64,000 bases of DNA. Source: Brachynemurus nebulosus. Lineage: Eukaryota; Arthropoda; Insecta; Neuroptera; Myrmeleontidae. The stretch is taken from NCBI GenBank assembly GCA_035578155.1, contig JAPWDM010000001.1, positions 165,699,498-165,763,497 on the forward strand, in the 5' to 3' direction. Each line of letters opens with the position of its first letter. The first letter of the stretch is position 1. This document shows positions 1 through 13,024 of this stretch, piece by piece. The position numbers were made by a program, and so were the translations under genes. Below the pieces are notes generated by a model that saw only the letters and a program-made list of their open reading frames with translations, was not told the DNA's origin and made no database searches.

Positions 1-539
1 TAATTTCTGATACAACTTATTTTAATTTTGAAGTATTTTGTGGAGTAAAATATTGGTTTTATTATTTCATCTTTATTATTTCAACTCTCATGAGGAATAT
101 ATTATGATACTAATTTAATTGGAGGTGTCGACCAAACCTCTAAAGAATAAATTTACAAAGTTTCATTAAAACTTGTCCAGGAAACGTTGCGTAATCTGCG
201 TACATGAAAAACTCTACCTATCATTTTACTATATAATTTATAATGTAGATATAATACGGATAATATACGGAACTTTATTTTTACTCGGTTTACTTTATTT
301 TATAGTAAGTGAAAAATGTGGACGCCCAGAGCTAAGTAGCCCTGGGCGGCAGTAAATCTTAATACGCCACTAAGAATAAGGCCTACTTTTACAAAAAATT
401 CTTCATTTTCTGTTTTCTTTTTGACGATCCCAGACCACAACCATCGCGACAAATCCAACACTGAGCCAACTGAGCTCAGATTAAATATATTTTACGGATT
501 AGGTCAGTGTACGTTTTTGCGTGCAATAGGTATGTGACC
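1..539. other. unassigned AT-rich sequence
   Basis: No gene or convincing element boundary is visible. A short GC-richer patch near 322-385 (around GCCCTGGGCGGCAG) resembles ends of hAT-type short elements, but I found no partner end. The short open frame at 173-355 has AT-driven composition and no recognisable motif. Confidence 0.4.
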
Positions 540-957
540 ACTAGTGTGATATTTTGAAAAAATTTTAAAATTTTTTTTGCAAATAGTTTTTGAGTTACAG
601 CAATCCGAAGAGCGGATTCTGATTTTTATTGTTAACTTTGAGGTATTGAAAAATGTATGAAGGTTGATAGTTCGGGAATTTCTGGACGTGGCTGCCAGTC
701 ATAGGTTATGGAGCAGCTAGACCCTGGCACATTTAAACGACTCATCTAGTTTTACTATGACTGTTATAATGAGTACATCGTAAATAATTTTAGTAAAAAT
801 TCTCAGTGATCACAATTAAAAGGTAAAGTAAAGAAAAACTACATTTTTCAAATTTGCTGCAGTTATAACTCGAAGACAAATCATCCGATCCATTTGATTC
901 TTATAGCAGCTTCTTTTATATATTACAACAATATTTTTTTTGGGATATATAAATTTC

Positions 958-1542
958 ACGAAGAATTTTTTCAACCTTCTCCCAAATTGCGTGGACTAGC
1001 TTTATAGAAGGATGGACATAATGAAACCAATATCTTCTATTTCATAGCTTTTCTTTATTAAAATTGCCAAAATATTTTCGATATGTTTAATATCATCTTC
1101 AGTGGCAGAAATTATCTAAATTTTAGATTATCATTCTTGGATAACAACCAACCATACCAACAATCCATTAGAACAATTTAACTAGTTTTTTTGCATTTCA
1201 CATGGAAATTTGTCAATCGAAAATTTTTTTATATAAAATAATTACTTTAAATTAAAGTAATTATTTTATAAAAAATTTTTCGATTGACAAATTTCCATGT
1301 GAAATGCAAAAAAACTAGTTAAATTGTTCTAATGGATTGTTGGTATGGTTGGTTGTTATCCAAGAATGATAATCTAAAATTTAGATAATTTCTGCCACTG
1401 AAGATGATATTAAACATATCGAAAATATTTTGGCAATTTTAATAAAGAAAAGCTATGAAATAGAAGATATTGGTTTCATTATGTCCATCCTTCTATAAAG
1501 CTAGTCCACGCAATTTGGGAGAAGGTTGAAAAAATTCTTCGT
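958..1542. repeat. near-perfect long palindrome (about 290-bp arms, almost no spacer)
   Basis: The left arm (958 to 1250) is repeated in reverse complement by the right arm (1252 to 1542), centred at about 1251. By eye the arms match base for base over almost the whole length, apart from a 2-base length difference in the A/T run near the centre (about 1222-1234 against 1265-1278). A transcript through it would fold into one long hairpin. In the right arm one frame is open from about 1382 to 1498 and ends in a stop codon (roughly 37 codons, acidic then hydrophobic); I do not recognise it. The palindrome may lie inside a larger element, because CACTAGTGTGA near 540 and its weak inverse near 1955 could be an end pair. 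Such arms could reflect a very recent inverted duplication, a hairpin-RNA locus or a fold-back sequencing or assembly artefact. Confidence 0.9.
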
Positions 1543-1975
1543 TCTTTTATATATGTTTCTTCGTGCCATGAACCTCCAGTTTTCCGATTGAATAAAAAAT
1601 GTAATTTTTGCAGGTCAAAAATCATCAAATTTTCGCATAAATTTTGAAACTTTTTTTAAAAAACTCCGCCATTTTCGATTGAGATTCATGGCACGAGCAA
1701 TACCTTCTAGTTTAATAGCCTTTTTGGTTTCTTTTGATTTCAGGCACTGTGAAGGTTACTATCACTGCAGCAGTGGGGGAAGTTTTTTTTGGAGCCTTGA
1801 GAGATCGCCAATAACTCACAGAATTTTCAATTTTTTAGTTCAAAAATTTTATGATGAATTTGTTATAAATCAACAAATATATCCTTAAAATATTAAAACA
1901 TTCCATATAGTGGTTTTATTTAAAAAAAATTCTCAAAAATCACCTTTTTTCAGACGGTCACACTAATGATCCCCC

Positions 1976-2864
1976 TTAAGGGGGGGTAAGGTTGTAAAAG
2001 CGAAAAAAAGGCATATTTTCACGATTTTTTTTGGAGATATGAATAATGTTGGCTTATTTATTTCATATACACGTTATAGTATAACATCTGAAGTATCTTT
2101 GAAAAAATTATCAATTACAAATATCGATAAATAAGTCCGTGACAGCGAATTTCCGGAGGCGCCTCGAAAAAAAGTTGTTTTGCGGTGAACATTATAACTT
2201 GGTACCGGATCATCCGAGACAAAAAAATCGAAATGCGTTTAAAAGGCGATATGTTTCCCTAGGGAGTCAGGAAGAGTTTTTTGTATTTTTTCGATTTATT
2301 TATTTTTAGCAGCATTTTGAAGTGAAAAACGCAATTTTTGCTAAAAATTCCGGTTAAATTGTTATTATAATTTGGAAAAAAATAGCAAAAAAAAGAAAAA
2401 CTCGACCTGATTACCTGTTGACTTATGTGTAGAAACAATGTACAAAATTTCAACAAAATTGGTGAAGTAAATTTTGAGTTATGATATTCACGAACTTCAA
2501 AAATGTTGTTTGCGAGAAAATGGATTTAAAGTTTTTTATACTCAAAAATCCAAAACTATAAGCATCAGTAAAATGATATAATTTTTTAAACTTACGCGGG
2601 TGATTATATATAGTATTTGTTTTGTATAAGATTTGTAAGTATAAAATTAAAGTAAATTTTATACTTACCAGGTAGCCGCGTCGCGCAGCTACCAGGCAGG
2701 TACAAAAATCGAGCATGAGGGCCGGTCGCTTGAAATGCTGTATCTTCATTACTTTTGCTCAGATTTACTTGAAATTTTGACACAACACGCTCGACATGTA
2801 CATTCAGAAAAAAAATTTAAAAAAAAAATGCAAAAAAAAAGTTTAAAAACCTTACCTCCCTTAA
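1976..2864. mobile_element. TTAA-flanked non-autonomous DNA element
   Basis: TTAA at 1976-1979 is followed by GGGGGGGTAAGGTT. At the other end AACCTTACCTCCC is followed by TTAA at 2861-2864. The ends are inverted repeats of each other with one gap and one mismatch. A TTAA duplication is shared by piggyBac and Kolobok-type transposons; without coding sequence the superfamily cannot be fixed. The interior, about 880 bp, has no meaningful open frame; the small reverse-strand frames at 2259-2749 are AT-driven. The last 70 bp before the right end is rich in A runs. Confidence 0.65.
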
Positions 2865-3489
2865 TAAAATCAATTTAAAATCTGATCACACAATATCACA
2901 CTATATGTATAGGTGTATATATAAACATATTATACTGTACATACACCTATCTAAGTACCAATTATAATAAATAATTATTAGTTACTTTATATGTCATATA
3001 GTCATAGAGATAGTTGCTGATAATCAACAGAAAACAATACATAGTATTCCAATACGGTCTTTAAACTTGACTCTTCATTGCCTTTTTTGTGTCTCATTCA
3101 ATAGGAGGAATATTTCGGATGTCTATATACAGTATGGTTGTGTGTGAAGAATTTTACATTTCCGGCTGTTGCACGTTATGTTTATCCGTTTTATTCCTCA
3201 TTGTGATTATGTATAATGAATGAAGTATGCAATAATTATTACATAAAAATTCTTCATGTGCATATTATATACATACACCGTATTTACATATTTAGTTAAT
3301 AATACAGTTATTGTAAAAAATATGTATCTACACGAAGAGAAAAATCATATAATTTTTGTAGATAAAATTTCAGAAAAATTACCATACTCTCTTATAATGC
3401 GTGCGCGATCGACGACCAAAATAAAAAATACGTGCTAGCATGGTAAAATTTAATGTGCTAACACAACTTTTATCACACTCTTATGCATA

Positions 3490-3572
3490 TTATGTTATAG
3501 TTTAATTCTTGCTGTCGTACTCTTTCATTTGCGCATCTGACCCGCAACCTTATGTTGCTTGGGGCGGTACCT
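3490..3572 (+). repeat. interspersed repeat copy, related to 58665-58750
   Basis: The words TTTGCGCATCTGACC and GCAACCTTA, in the same order and spacing, occur here and near 58700 in the same orientation, with similar sequence on both sides. This marks two divergent copies of one dispersed repeat. No ends or coding capacity could be defined. Confidence 0.6.
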
Positions 3573-4379
3573 GTAAAAACTTCGAAGATGACCGATCTTT
3601 TCCGACTTTCGATTCTTTATGATGCATACAAAAATGACTGCCAACAATATATTATAATACTAAAGATAGTGAAGTAACAAAATGATGAATTAAACTGTGA
3701 CATCCCCGTCCTCTAAGACAGTGTAATGAATACTGTTTACTGCTTGTAAGACAGTCTAATGAATCAAGGTGCTTGGTCCGACCAAGTTGGTCGTCCACAC
3801 CTATGGTTGGCTATGTGACTTGCTATGAGTGAGGTACATTTCAACAGCGTTCACAACACACACAACCTTCTTTCTCTTTTTTTCTTTCTACTATTAGCAG
3901 ATAGCATTTCAAATATTATAATAATACAGCATGGTAATTTTTGTAAGAAAAACAATTAAAAAATATTTTTTTGTCAGCAATGGAACTTTTTACTGTGCTG
4001 TTTTCAAAATTTTACGGAGCTAATATTACGGAAACAATATTCTATCCTTTAAATTTTCTATGATTAATTATAATTTTTATATTTTTACCGTACAAAATTG
4101 AATATGTTCGCCTTTACACGTCGATTGTAGTGCTGAGCACAGTAATTTTTATATGAATTTTCTCTCCGTGTACCTATTTATTTTACATACGAATATATTT
4201 GTATATTTTGTAAATTATATTCATTAAGACAGGGCGTTAAAATGGATTTTATCTTTATTGGAATGATTGATAAGAACTAACCAGAGTAATAATATTACCA
4301 CACAATACAGAACTGGCACTACTATCTCTATAGTGTAATCTACAGTGTACAGTTCTGAGCAAGTTAGGCTACTTAGTAG

Positions 4380-4620
4380 TCACTCGTTCGGTAGCAGTGG
4401 ATGAGTGTAGTTCAGTTGTTTTGATTACATTTTGATTGTTGTAGTCATTATTGCCACCGCCGTACGACACCACGCAAAACACCTCCTACAGAATTCCGAC
4501 CACTCACACACACAAGACAGATCACACAAATAGAAAGTAAACCCAGTGCACATATATAACATATTTTCTATTCTTTTTTGGTTACACTAGTTTCAGTAGT
4601 ATAAAAATAGCAATGTCGCC
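4380..4620 (+). promoter_or_regulatory. candidate promoter / 5' leader (speculative)
   Basis: This stretch is more balanced in base composition than its surroundings and lacks detectable repeat partners. It contains TTCAGTTG at about 4410, which resembles the arthropod initiator TCAGT, then a C-rich leader-like run around 4450-4530. A GTAAAC donor-like word near 4537 and a pyrimidine-rich AG near 4600 also occur. No open reading frame follows convincingly. It could be the non-coding first exon of a gene outside the window or simply unique intergenic DNA. Confidence 0.15.
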
Positions 4621-5444
4621 ACTGTACAAAAATTTAGCGAATAACATGAATTCATACCACATGGCTACAGCTAGTTATCTAACTTTTCCATAATTTGGGA
4701 TTCAAATTTTTGGCTACAATGAAGACGAAATTAATTTAGTTACATTTAACTATTTCAATGAAATAAACTGATAAAAAATTTTGATATGATTCATATAAAT
4801 AAGTTTTCCAGAGAATAAATTATTAGTCAAAAGAAAAAAAATGCAACAGGTTAAAATGTCAACGAATTCATATCTTTGTCTACTTAAGATATTAAAAATA
4901 TTGTAAAATTGTTAAACATACCACAATTGTTCGTATTACTTAGTTGTTAATACCAAGTAATATCTATTAACAAAACATAGTACATTGGAAATTTTGAGCG
5001 GTTGACCTAGTTGCTACATATTTAGGTTAAAATACAATTGTTTTAGTGAATTTCCAAAACTGGAAATTCAGCTATTTATCATTTGCACTAGGCATCTCAT
5101 TGGTAAGGTATAGTGAGAGCGCTACGAATTGTTAAAGAATTGTCGCTTTTGTATTTATATTTGTATTTATAATAATTATCATCAATCTATTCGATTCACG
5201 AAAAACTCGGTGTGCGCTTAAATTTATTAATTTAAGTCCGAATATTATAAAAATACTTTGCATGTTATGAAACGGTTATTTTAAAGACCCAATAGGGTAC
5301 TAAACCTAACAGAATGGTAGTTATGGAATAATAATTTCCAAAATTATAGTGTGAGCGCTGGGAGATATGATTTTTAGGAGGAAGAGTGACTCAAGACAAT
5401 TCATCTAACATTCTAAATTGGAAAACGACGACGTTTTTATTAAA

Positions 5445-5718
5445 GTCGACCGAAAAATAGTCAATTTTCGCGATTTTTTTCGGATGGGGGAATGAGGATG
5501 AATTTTTTTTTATGATTAATACCACTATTTAACAATACAAAAATATTTTTTTTATTCATTTTTATTTGTTTTTTATAATTATTATAATTTTTTGAAAAAA
5601 ATGTCTTTAAAAAAGGGCGAATATTGGTGCCCACGGTTGCGGCCGCAGTTTTCATTTGGAAAAAAATCAAATAGATTATCAATCTGTAGGTAAGAAAATT
5701 GACTATTTTTCGGCCGAT
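5445..5718. mobile_element. short inverted-repeat element (MITE-like)
   Basis: GTCGACCGAAAAATAGTCAA at 5445 is matched in reverse complement by the sequence ending at 5718 (about 22 of 24 positions). The 274-bp element has no coding capacity; the reverse-strand open frame at 5461-5721 is just the AT-rich interior. I could not identify a target duplication, so the family is open. Confidence 0.6.
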
Positions 5719-5739
5719 CACACCGTGATGGTAACTTAA

Positions 5740-7021
5740 AATCTTCGAAAATGAATACCATTGTATCTTACTTATCCCAAATGAACTAGAACATATCCTT
5801 AAAAAAATGATTTGATGAAAGTTTCTAGACTTTCTAAAAAAAAATTGATATTCTTGCTAATCCTTAAAAAATGATTAAGCTCCTAGATTTTCTAGAAAAC
5901 CTGATATTCGAATCAAAATAATACTGTTAAATAAAACTTAAAAATCACAACACCTACATTCAAGGTTAGTATAAATTATTCAAACTCTAATAACTTTTGT
6001 TCAGTTACCGAGAAAAAATTTTAAAAAAATTATCCTTTCTGTCAATTTGGTCCTAAAAAAACCAAAAACTTTTTTTAAAAAACGACACTGTCTCTCTTTA
6101 TTATTACAAAACAATACTGATTATTTAAAAATAATCAAGTACGGATAGATTACCCAATGCGATTTCGTTGTTGCACTACGAAATCCGAAGAACCTGTAAA
6201 ATGTTTCAGCTATAAAATAAAATAAGATAAAAAATCTACCTTATAGTTGTGAATTGAAACTCAAAACTTTTTGTGGTCAAGGCCAACACGCTAATCAGTG
6301 AATTATACTTGATTTTTTGTCGATATTTATTATAAAAGATAATAACCATCATAGGCATTGCAATCTCAACTATTCGAAAATACCAAATACAATGTACATT
6401 GAAAATTTATTATAGATATTTTTTTATTAAGAAAATTTATTACTTAAGAATTTGAAAATGAATTTTTTTTAGTAGACTAGACAAGCATAAATTGAAAAAT
6501 TTTTACAAACTAATAAGATAATTTACATAACACATGCCAATATACCTGTAAAATAAATGGCTTAAGTTTAATCACTCGTAAATTATTATTTATTTTATAT
6601 AAATTTTACTTTACATTTCACGTCTTACAAATTGATAAGCTCTTCATGACAATTTTTTGTTAATACAAAAGCCCATTATATACAAAAAAAAAATATGAAA
6701 ACGGTATAAAAATTATTATTAATCTAATGATTTCGATATAAACTGACACTAAATTTGGAGATTTCAGTACAAAAAAACTTACTAATACAATCGACGGCGA
6801 CGTACAGTTACACTATTATAAGTGACTTCAATGATAGGTAAGAACAGAGTACACACTGAAATAAGTATAACCATAGAAATTATGTAGGGGTTTATCTAAT
6901 TTAAAAACCAATATTCCCTCTAGTGTACATTCCAACTCTAGCCAACTTGACCAACTCTAGTACACATCTTTTTTCGTGTAAAATCGAAATAATTTATGCA
7001 TTATTTCAAATAGGTAATACT
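5740..7021. other. unassigned AT-rich sequence
   Basis: No gene, long repeat or paired element ends were found. There are small local repeats around 5805-5925 (variants of TTTCTAGA and AAAAATGATT). Confidence 0.4.
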
Positions 7022-7603
7022 TACAAGAAAAGGTATCCAACTGTATCTCTCAAAAATTTTTGAAACTTTGATGGATTGTAGATCTTATTAAAACTAATCC
7101 AAAGCCATATTTCGTTCGTGCCCATAAGCGGTTTAAGGGGATGAAATTCACCCCTGAAAATTTGAGTTTTTTTCAATTTTCTTAAATATCTTGGAAATGG
7201 TAAGAGCTTTGATAGGGAAACTATATATATTTGTAAATGGCACTTTAAGATCTTTATTATGATACCAAAATTAAAGTTATAAAATCATTGGGGTTTTATC
7301 CCCCACCCCCAACTCCTAATTTTATCAGGTATATTTTGGTAAAAGAGAAGGCTGTTATGTGTAAATAAAAGAATTTTTAATTAATATATTTTATATCACA
7401 CCAGTTGATTTCTTTTTGCATAAATACACCCTTTGCTAATATTAACTTGGAAAAAATGTTAACTTTTTGATTTTTGTGAATTTCACCCCTTTAAACCGTT
7501 TATGGGCACGAACGAAATATGACCTATAATTAGTTTTAATAAGATCTACAATCCAGCAGTTTCAAAATTTTTTGAGAGATAAAGTTGGATAAGATTCCTT
7601 GTT
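7022..7603. mobile_element. element with long terminal inverted repeats (about 120-150 bp)
   Basis: The left arm (about 7022-7160) and right arm (about 7475-7603) are divergent reverse complements. Matching landmarks are TATCCAACT, TGGATTGTAGATCTTATTAA, TTTCGTTCGTGCCCATAA and GAAATTCACCCC. The interior is non-coding. Arms this long relative to the unit suggest a fold-back or long-TIR MITE. The outermost bases (TTACAAG / CTTGTTA) are less certain and no target duplication is clear. Confidence 0.7.
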
Positions 7604-8088
7604 AGTGACCTCTGTTACATACTGTTTTTTCAGGAAAATCAACCAAATCGTTCAAAAAATAAAAACTATTTCCAAAATTTTGAAAGGTATTTTTTGTACT
7701 TAAACGGTTTATAATTAATTGTAACGGTCGAAACTTGGTGAAATCACTACATTCAATTAAATAGGAAATAATACAACATATACGGCTTTCATTGCCTAAC
7801 AGCAATAACGAAGAATTGTCAAGCCGCTGTCATATTTTTGCTAATTGACAGTTCCTCTCGTTAAATTATTTTTCGTTTATTAACAAATTTTCGTTACACA
7901 TAAACATTTATTCAAAAAATACAAACCTTTGGTGTAATCATAAGTGAATATTTTTGTCGTTCAGTGTATTACTTTAATTAGACTACTTTAATTTTTCATT
8001 ACTTTTATAAAACGTATAAACACGCTGGAGAAAAAGATTAAAACCCGTTTCCACCTTTTGAGGATCTTTGTCGCTCGTTTAAAATATG

Positions 8089-8630
8089 TACAGCGAAACT
8101 TTTTTTATGCGGTCCTTTTTGTGCGATTTTTTTATGCGGTTTTAAAAAAAAAAATGGTCATTAAAATGCATCAAAATCAAGAGAAATTAAGAAACTTAAA
8201 CATTTACTATAACAACTTTCTTTTGATAAAAATACTTTTTAATGGTTTTTAAACATTTAATCGGTACACTGCATAAGAATATATGTAAGTTATTGTATCA
8301 TTTAGTTTTTATAGATGCATTTTTCACAATTTTCATAATATTATAAAAATGAAATAAAATGTTCCCACGTGTAAATTAATGCTTTATCTTGTTTAGAAAA
8401 GCAACTTCTAAGGAAATCGTGAGATTTTGAGCGTTTTGAGCTATGTATTTTCGATAAAACTTTTTTTATGCGATCCCGGTCCACCGCAAAAAAAAATTGT
8501 TTTTTTTACCGGCTGGATCGAACTAAACTTTTTATAGCTATTTATGATATTTTTGAATATATATATATTTTTTTTTTGTGCGATTTTTTTATGCGGTCCC
8601 TATCCACCGCATAAAAAAGGTTCAGCTGTA
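8089..8630. mobile_element. TA-flanked non-autonomous element (mariner/pogo-type ends)
   Basis: TA at 8089-8090 is followed by CAGCGAAACTTTTTTTATGC. At the right end the reverse complement, CAGCTGAACCTTTTTTATGC, is followed by TA at 8629-8630. The TA duplication and CAG start fit the Tc1/mariner superfamily; assignment to the pogo/Tigger side is inference. GATTTTTTTATGCGGT recurs inside each end (8128-8143 and 8582-8597). The word GCGGTCC is also repeated. The open frame at 8058-8252 runs across the left end and is not a gene. Confidence 0.65.
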
Positions 8631-8639
8631 TATCAAATA

Positions 8640-9340
8640 AATATAAATAAACAAGTGAGTTCATCATTTTTGGTAACTAACTGTACACAATATTATGTAT
8701 ATGATATGCATGTTTTAATAAATAATTTATCATTTATTAAAATACTTTGTTAATTTTTTACAATAATTATGAATGCTATTATTATAAATTATATTTCTCA
8801 TTCTTGTTGTACAAGTTTTTTCTTTCGTTTCTCTTCTATTTGTTGTAGGTATTTATGTATTTATGTATATCGTTTGGCTTTTATGTATTAACTAACAACA
8901 TTTATTACAAAATATGGCTGAAGGAATTAAAAAATCTCCATTGAAATAATTCTCACCTTTTTATAACTAAATTTGTATCTATTCTGATACTACTCAGAAT
9001 AAAAATATTTCTTTTTATGAGTTTATAACAAAATAAACTTGTTTTACTATATTATAAAATTTTTTTCTTTTAAATAAAATATATGTCTATACAATGTGGT
9101 TTTACTGTTTACTAATTGTAGGTTTAATTACTAAAAATTTTAAATTTGTTTGAAAATTTTTTACGTACTGAAATGATATAATAGGTATCACTCAATATTA
9201 TAAAGTAAGCTGACAGATATCTTAAATCACAATCATAATACAATTTATAGTAATATATCCTGGATATTTTATCCTACTGTTAAAATAATCATCAATAAAA
9301 TACTATCTATGGGAGTGTGAAGATTGGCTTATATAGATCA
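8640..9340. other. unassigned AT-rich sequence
   Basis: No coding region, tandem array or paired end was seen. Confidence 0.4.
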
Positions 9341-9345
9341 GGGAT

Positions 9346-9460
9346 TCTTAAAGTGGGCGTCGCGAAAATTATTTGAGGGAGTCGTAAAAACAATTAATTA
9401 CAGATCACATATCCATTTTGAAAATGAACTGATATCAAAAAATTTGAGGACCACGGATTT
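9346..9460. mobile_element. degenerate hAT-like end pair
   Basis: CAGGGATTCTTAAAGTGG at 9346 resembles the left end of non-autonomous hAT elements, including the one at 32767 in this window. A reverse-complement-like sequence, TTTGAGGACCACGG, lies near 9440-9455. Only about 110 bp separate them and the duplication is not recognisable, so this is a decayed fragment at best. Confidence 0.3.
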
Positions 9461-9680
9461 AGATGAAACATATGTACATATTTTTCATATATAACAAGCT
9501 GTAAGTATTTCGTAAGTATGCGTATTTTTCCGAAAAACATTTTAGACGTAGGTAAGCTTTCACGTCTGTAGACATTTTAAACGTCAAATGTATCAGAATG
9601 TACGGTTCAAAGCTCACAAAACTACAACGATTTAAATAAATAATTGTTAGAGAGATACATTATATCATATATCGTATATA

Positions 9681-10085
9681 CCATGTGAGTTTTTTGAGAG
9701 TTGCCATTTCTATTACAAGCAAATTTTTATGATAGAAAAGGTATTGGAAAAGGTTCTTTTCTTGGATGTAATGGAAATGTAACCAAGAAAAAAAAATTGG
9801 TTGAAGTAGCCTCAAGTACATATGCATAGTTTTACCGCCTAACTGGTAAATTAAAGAAAAATTAAAAAATAAACTTGGGCAAAAAAATTTTTTTGCTCAT
9901 TTATGTTGTTAATTAATGCATTAGATCAGTTTTATCATAGCTCGAAAACCATAAGAGTTATAAAGCTCCTGACTATAACAATCGGTTGCCCCCGTCGATA
10001 TCTACAACTCTTATTTGAACAATTTTTCGATTAAATCAAAGGTTTGGCTGTAATAAAAATGGCAACTTTCGAAAAACTCACACAG
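9681..10085 (-). mobile_element. TA-flanked TIR element, family 'CTGTGTGAG', copy 1
   Basis: The ends are CCATGTGAGTTTTTTGAGAG at 9681 and, in reverse complement, CTGTGTGAGTTTTTCGAAAG ending at 10085. Both are bordered by TATA. The same element occurs in the opposite orientation at 16022-18961 (split by an insertion) and 59829-60280. The interior shares landmarks with them, for example CTCGAAAACCATAAGAG and CCCCGTCGATATCTACAAC. At 405 bp this copy is shorter than the 452-bp copy, so it has internal deletions. TA target sites suggest a Tc1/mariner-derived MITE (inference). Confidence 0.85.
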
Positions 10086-10089
10086 TATA

Positions 10090-11285
10090 TTTTCATTAGT
10101 TTTATAGAAGTATTTAGATGAAAAAATAAGATCTTCAGTTTTTTATACCACATTTTTATAGTTTAAAAAAGATAATCCAAAAAGTTGAATTAGAAGTAAA
10201 CATTTCACCATTCCGCTAATGGAAATGTCTTTAAAAACATATACAAAAGTTATCAGTCATCATAATTCAAGTCAGGAAATCCGCCACCATCCATTTTGGA
10301 AAAATGAGAGAAAAAATAGGTTTTTTGCATTTATTTCATGGACGACTACAATTACGGAAAATTGCCATGAAAGTAAAATTTCAGAGGACACATTTTCACA
10401 TAAAATCAACCCCTTTTATACGTTTCAAAAAACCAATAATGACGGAATTAACTACAATTTTATTTTCCTCCAACTCCTTAATCTTCTTTTATGTCACTAT
10501 CATCATGAAAAATCCTTACTATTCAAAGTTGTTCTGATCAAAAATATGATCAAAATACTATTTTCTTACTATTAAAATCTCTGCGGTAAGATCAATTTTT
10601 AAGAATTCAATACCTCAAAAACACGATTTAGCTACGTATGGGAACCTGTTTGATGTCGATGATACCTACTTGAAATTCTTGGAAATATTTTTTCTTTTTA
10701 ACAAAACGTGTAATTTACATAACAAAAAAATACTGGAAGAACTTCCCACTTTTATAACTACTGACATTAATCATTATACATTAATTACGGATTTATTTAT
10801 TTTTTAAGAGATACGTAAGAAATACATGAGATTTAAAATAATAAAAAAAATTTAAATACTTTGATATCAAAACAAATTTTTTTTAAATTTTATTCGCAAC
10901 ACATATTACAATATTTTATTCCGTGACATAAATTTAAATACAGCTATCAAAGCTATATTACCACTAATGTGAAACGCGCAAGTTTGTTAAGTCGTGAAAA
11001 TCGTGCAGTCAAAATGCTGTGTTGTCTGAAAATGGTCACAATTTTCACACCGTATTATAGGTACAGAAACACGTGTTATCACAATATCGTGTTGTAAAAT
11101 AAGGGTAACCGTCCTGTTTGTCAATTGTCAACAAATATTGAACACAAATAAACTTTAATCTTGACTTTGAAAATGAGTTGACTTTACTATAGAGTACTAA
11201 TTAATCACAGAATCCTCTTTAACGGAAAACAACAGCCCTACACCCTCTAAATGAATTTTGTGACTTAAGGATTTCTTTCAATATA
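10090..11285. other. unassigned sequence; overlapping open frames probably non-coding
   Basis: Forward frames at 10219-10575 (118 codons) and 10304-10537 overlap in different frames. Their translations are rich in H, N, F, I and K with no motif I recognise, as expected of AT-rich non-coding DNA. From about 10930 to 11110 the sequence repeats the word GTGTTRT several times. No repeat partner was seen elsewhere. Confidence 0.35.
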
Positions 11286-11287
11286 CC

Positions 11288-11961
<674 letters not shown>

Positions 11962-12670
11962 TGTACACAAAAAAGTATTATTTCTTTAAATTGAAAAATT
12001 CTTTCTGGGAGAGTAACATTTAAAATGTGTCATTAGACTATTAGAGTAAAAAAGGAACCATCAGAATCTCCCTCTCTAATATTTTTCAAAAATTAAAAAA
12101 ATAAATAATAATAAGACAATTAATAAAAATCATGGAACATAGCAGACTGTAAGAAAACACCGATAATTTCATAAGCGTACAAAACTGCACACGAAATTCG
12201 TTTTCAATGTTAACATAGTCATTTTATAAAATTATGAAATAAAGACATGTCTAATTGTGGTTTCCTGAAAATTATCCACGACCTTAAGTGAACCATAAAG
12301 TGAAAATTTTAATAGAATAAATTAAACAATCTTTGACACAAATAATTTACAAAAAGTTATAGGTAGGTACGTTTTTATTTGGCTGTAAAATTTGCATTTG
12401 TAAATTACTGTCAGAATATGTAATTCCAACTAGGTGAATCTTGCCAATAAAAATTTACAAAACTTCATTTTTGACAACAAAAGTTAACTAATCTTTGAAA
12501 GTTGAGAAACCAACTTAAAGAAAACTTGAAAAATGGATAAGTTTTGATCAAGGCAAATATAGGAATAAATCCAACAATGTTTAGTAATCAAGTACTAAAC
12601 AAGTTTCCTATATCAAATTTAAGGTATGGTTGGTGCAGGGCTTACACTTAAGTGAACGGTTACTAGCTAT
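11962..12670. other. unassigned AT-rich sequence
   Basis: No coding sequence, tandem repeat or element end pair was recognised. Confidence 0.4.
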
Positions 12671-12672
12671 AA

Positions 12673-12836
12673 CTTGTCTATGAGACGATGATCTCTGACG
12701 CCGTCGTTGCCATCATTGTGATCTGTCTCTTTTTCGCATAATATGTATTCCGTCTGTCTCTTTCTAGCATAACAGTTCGTGTCAATTCTCCTCTTCCCTT
12801 CGTCCTGCTATTAGAGATCGTCGTCTCATAGACAAG
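12673..12836. mobile_element. 164-bp MITE-like inverted repeat
   Basis: CTTGTCTATGAGACGATGAT at 12673 is repeated in reverse complement, with one mismatch, in the sequence ending at 12836. The interior is GC-richer than its surroundings and contains two copies of CTGTCTCTTT (about 12722 and 12752). No coding potential. The flanking triplets TAA/TAG could be an imperfect 3-bp duplication, but this is weak. Confidence 0.7.
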
Positions 12837-13024
12837 TAGTAAGAATTCTCTAACCAAGAATTATACAAAGTCGCCATTAACAAAGTGGCATGTGTCAATC
12901 CTACAATCGAGTTTTCTCAAATCTCGGTATAACAGTAGCCGGCAAATCTACTCTTCACCTTGTAAGTCAGCATCGAAACGACCACTAAAAGAATAACTGA
13001 TTGATATCTGGAATATTTTTGTAA

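Larger units (their letters stand above)
2880..5400. other. mostly unassigned sequence with one dispersed-repeat segment
   Basis: No protein-coding region is recognisable. The segment 3490-3572 has a related copy at 58665-58750, so at least that part is an interspersed repeat. Two short near-repeats with the word AAGACAGT occur at about 3715 and 3750. The part at 4230-4620 is the least repetitive and is listed separately as a promoter-like candidate. The rest is low-complexity A/T sequence in which I see nothing. Confidence 0.4.

Noticed and set aside
1971..1986. CCCCCTTAAGGGGGGG as a stand-alone regulatory palindrome
   Set aside because: Better explained as the junction of a TTAA target and the G-rich end of the element at 1980-2860.
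4655..4680. ACAGCTAGTTA as another Helitron 3' end
   Set aside because: It matches the last bases of Helitrons here but has no GC-rich stem-loop upstream and no Helitron-like body.
10219..10575. 118-codon forward ORF
   Set aside because: AT-driven composition (H, N, F, I, K), a competing open frame in another phase and no motif.
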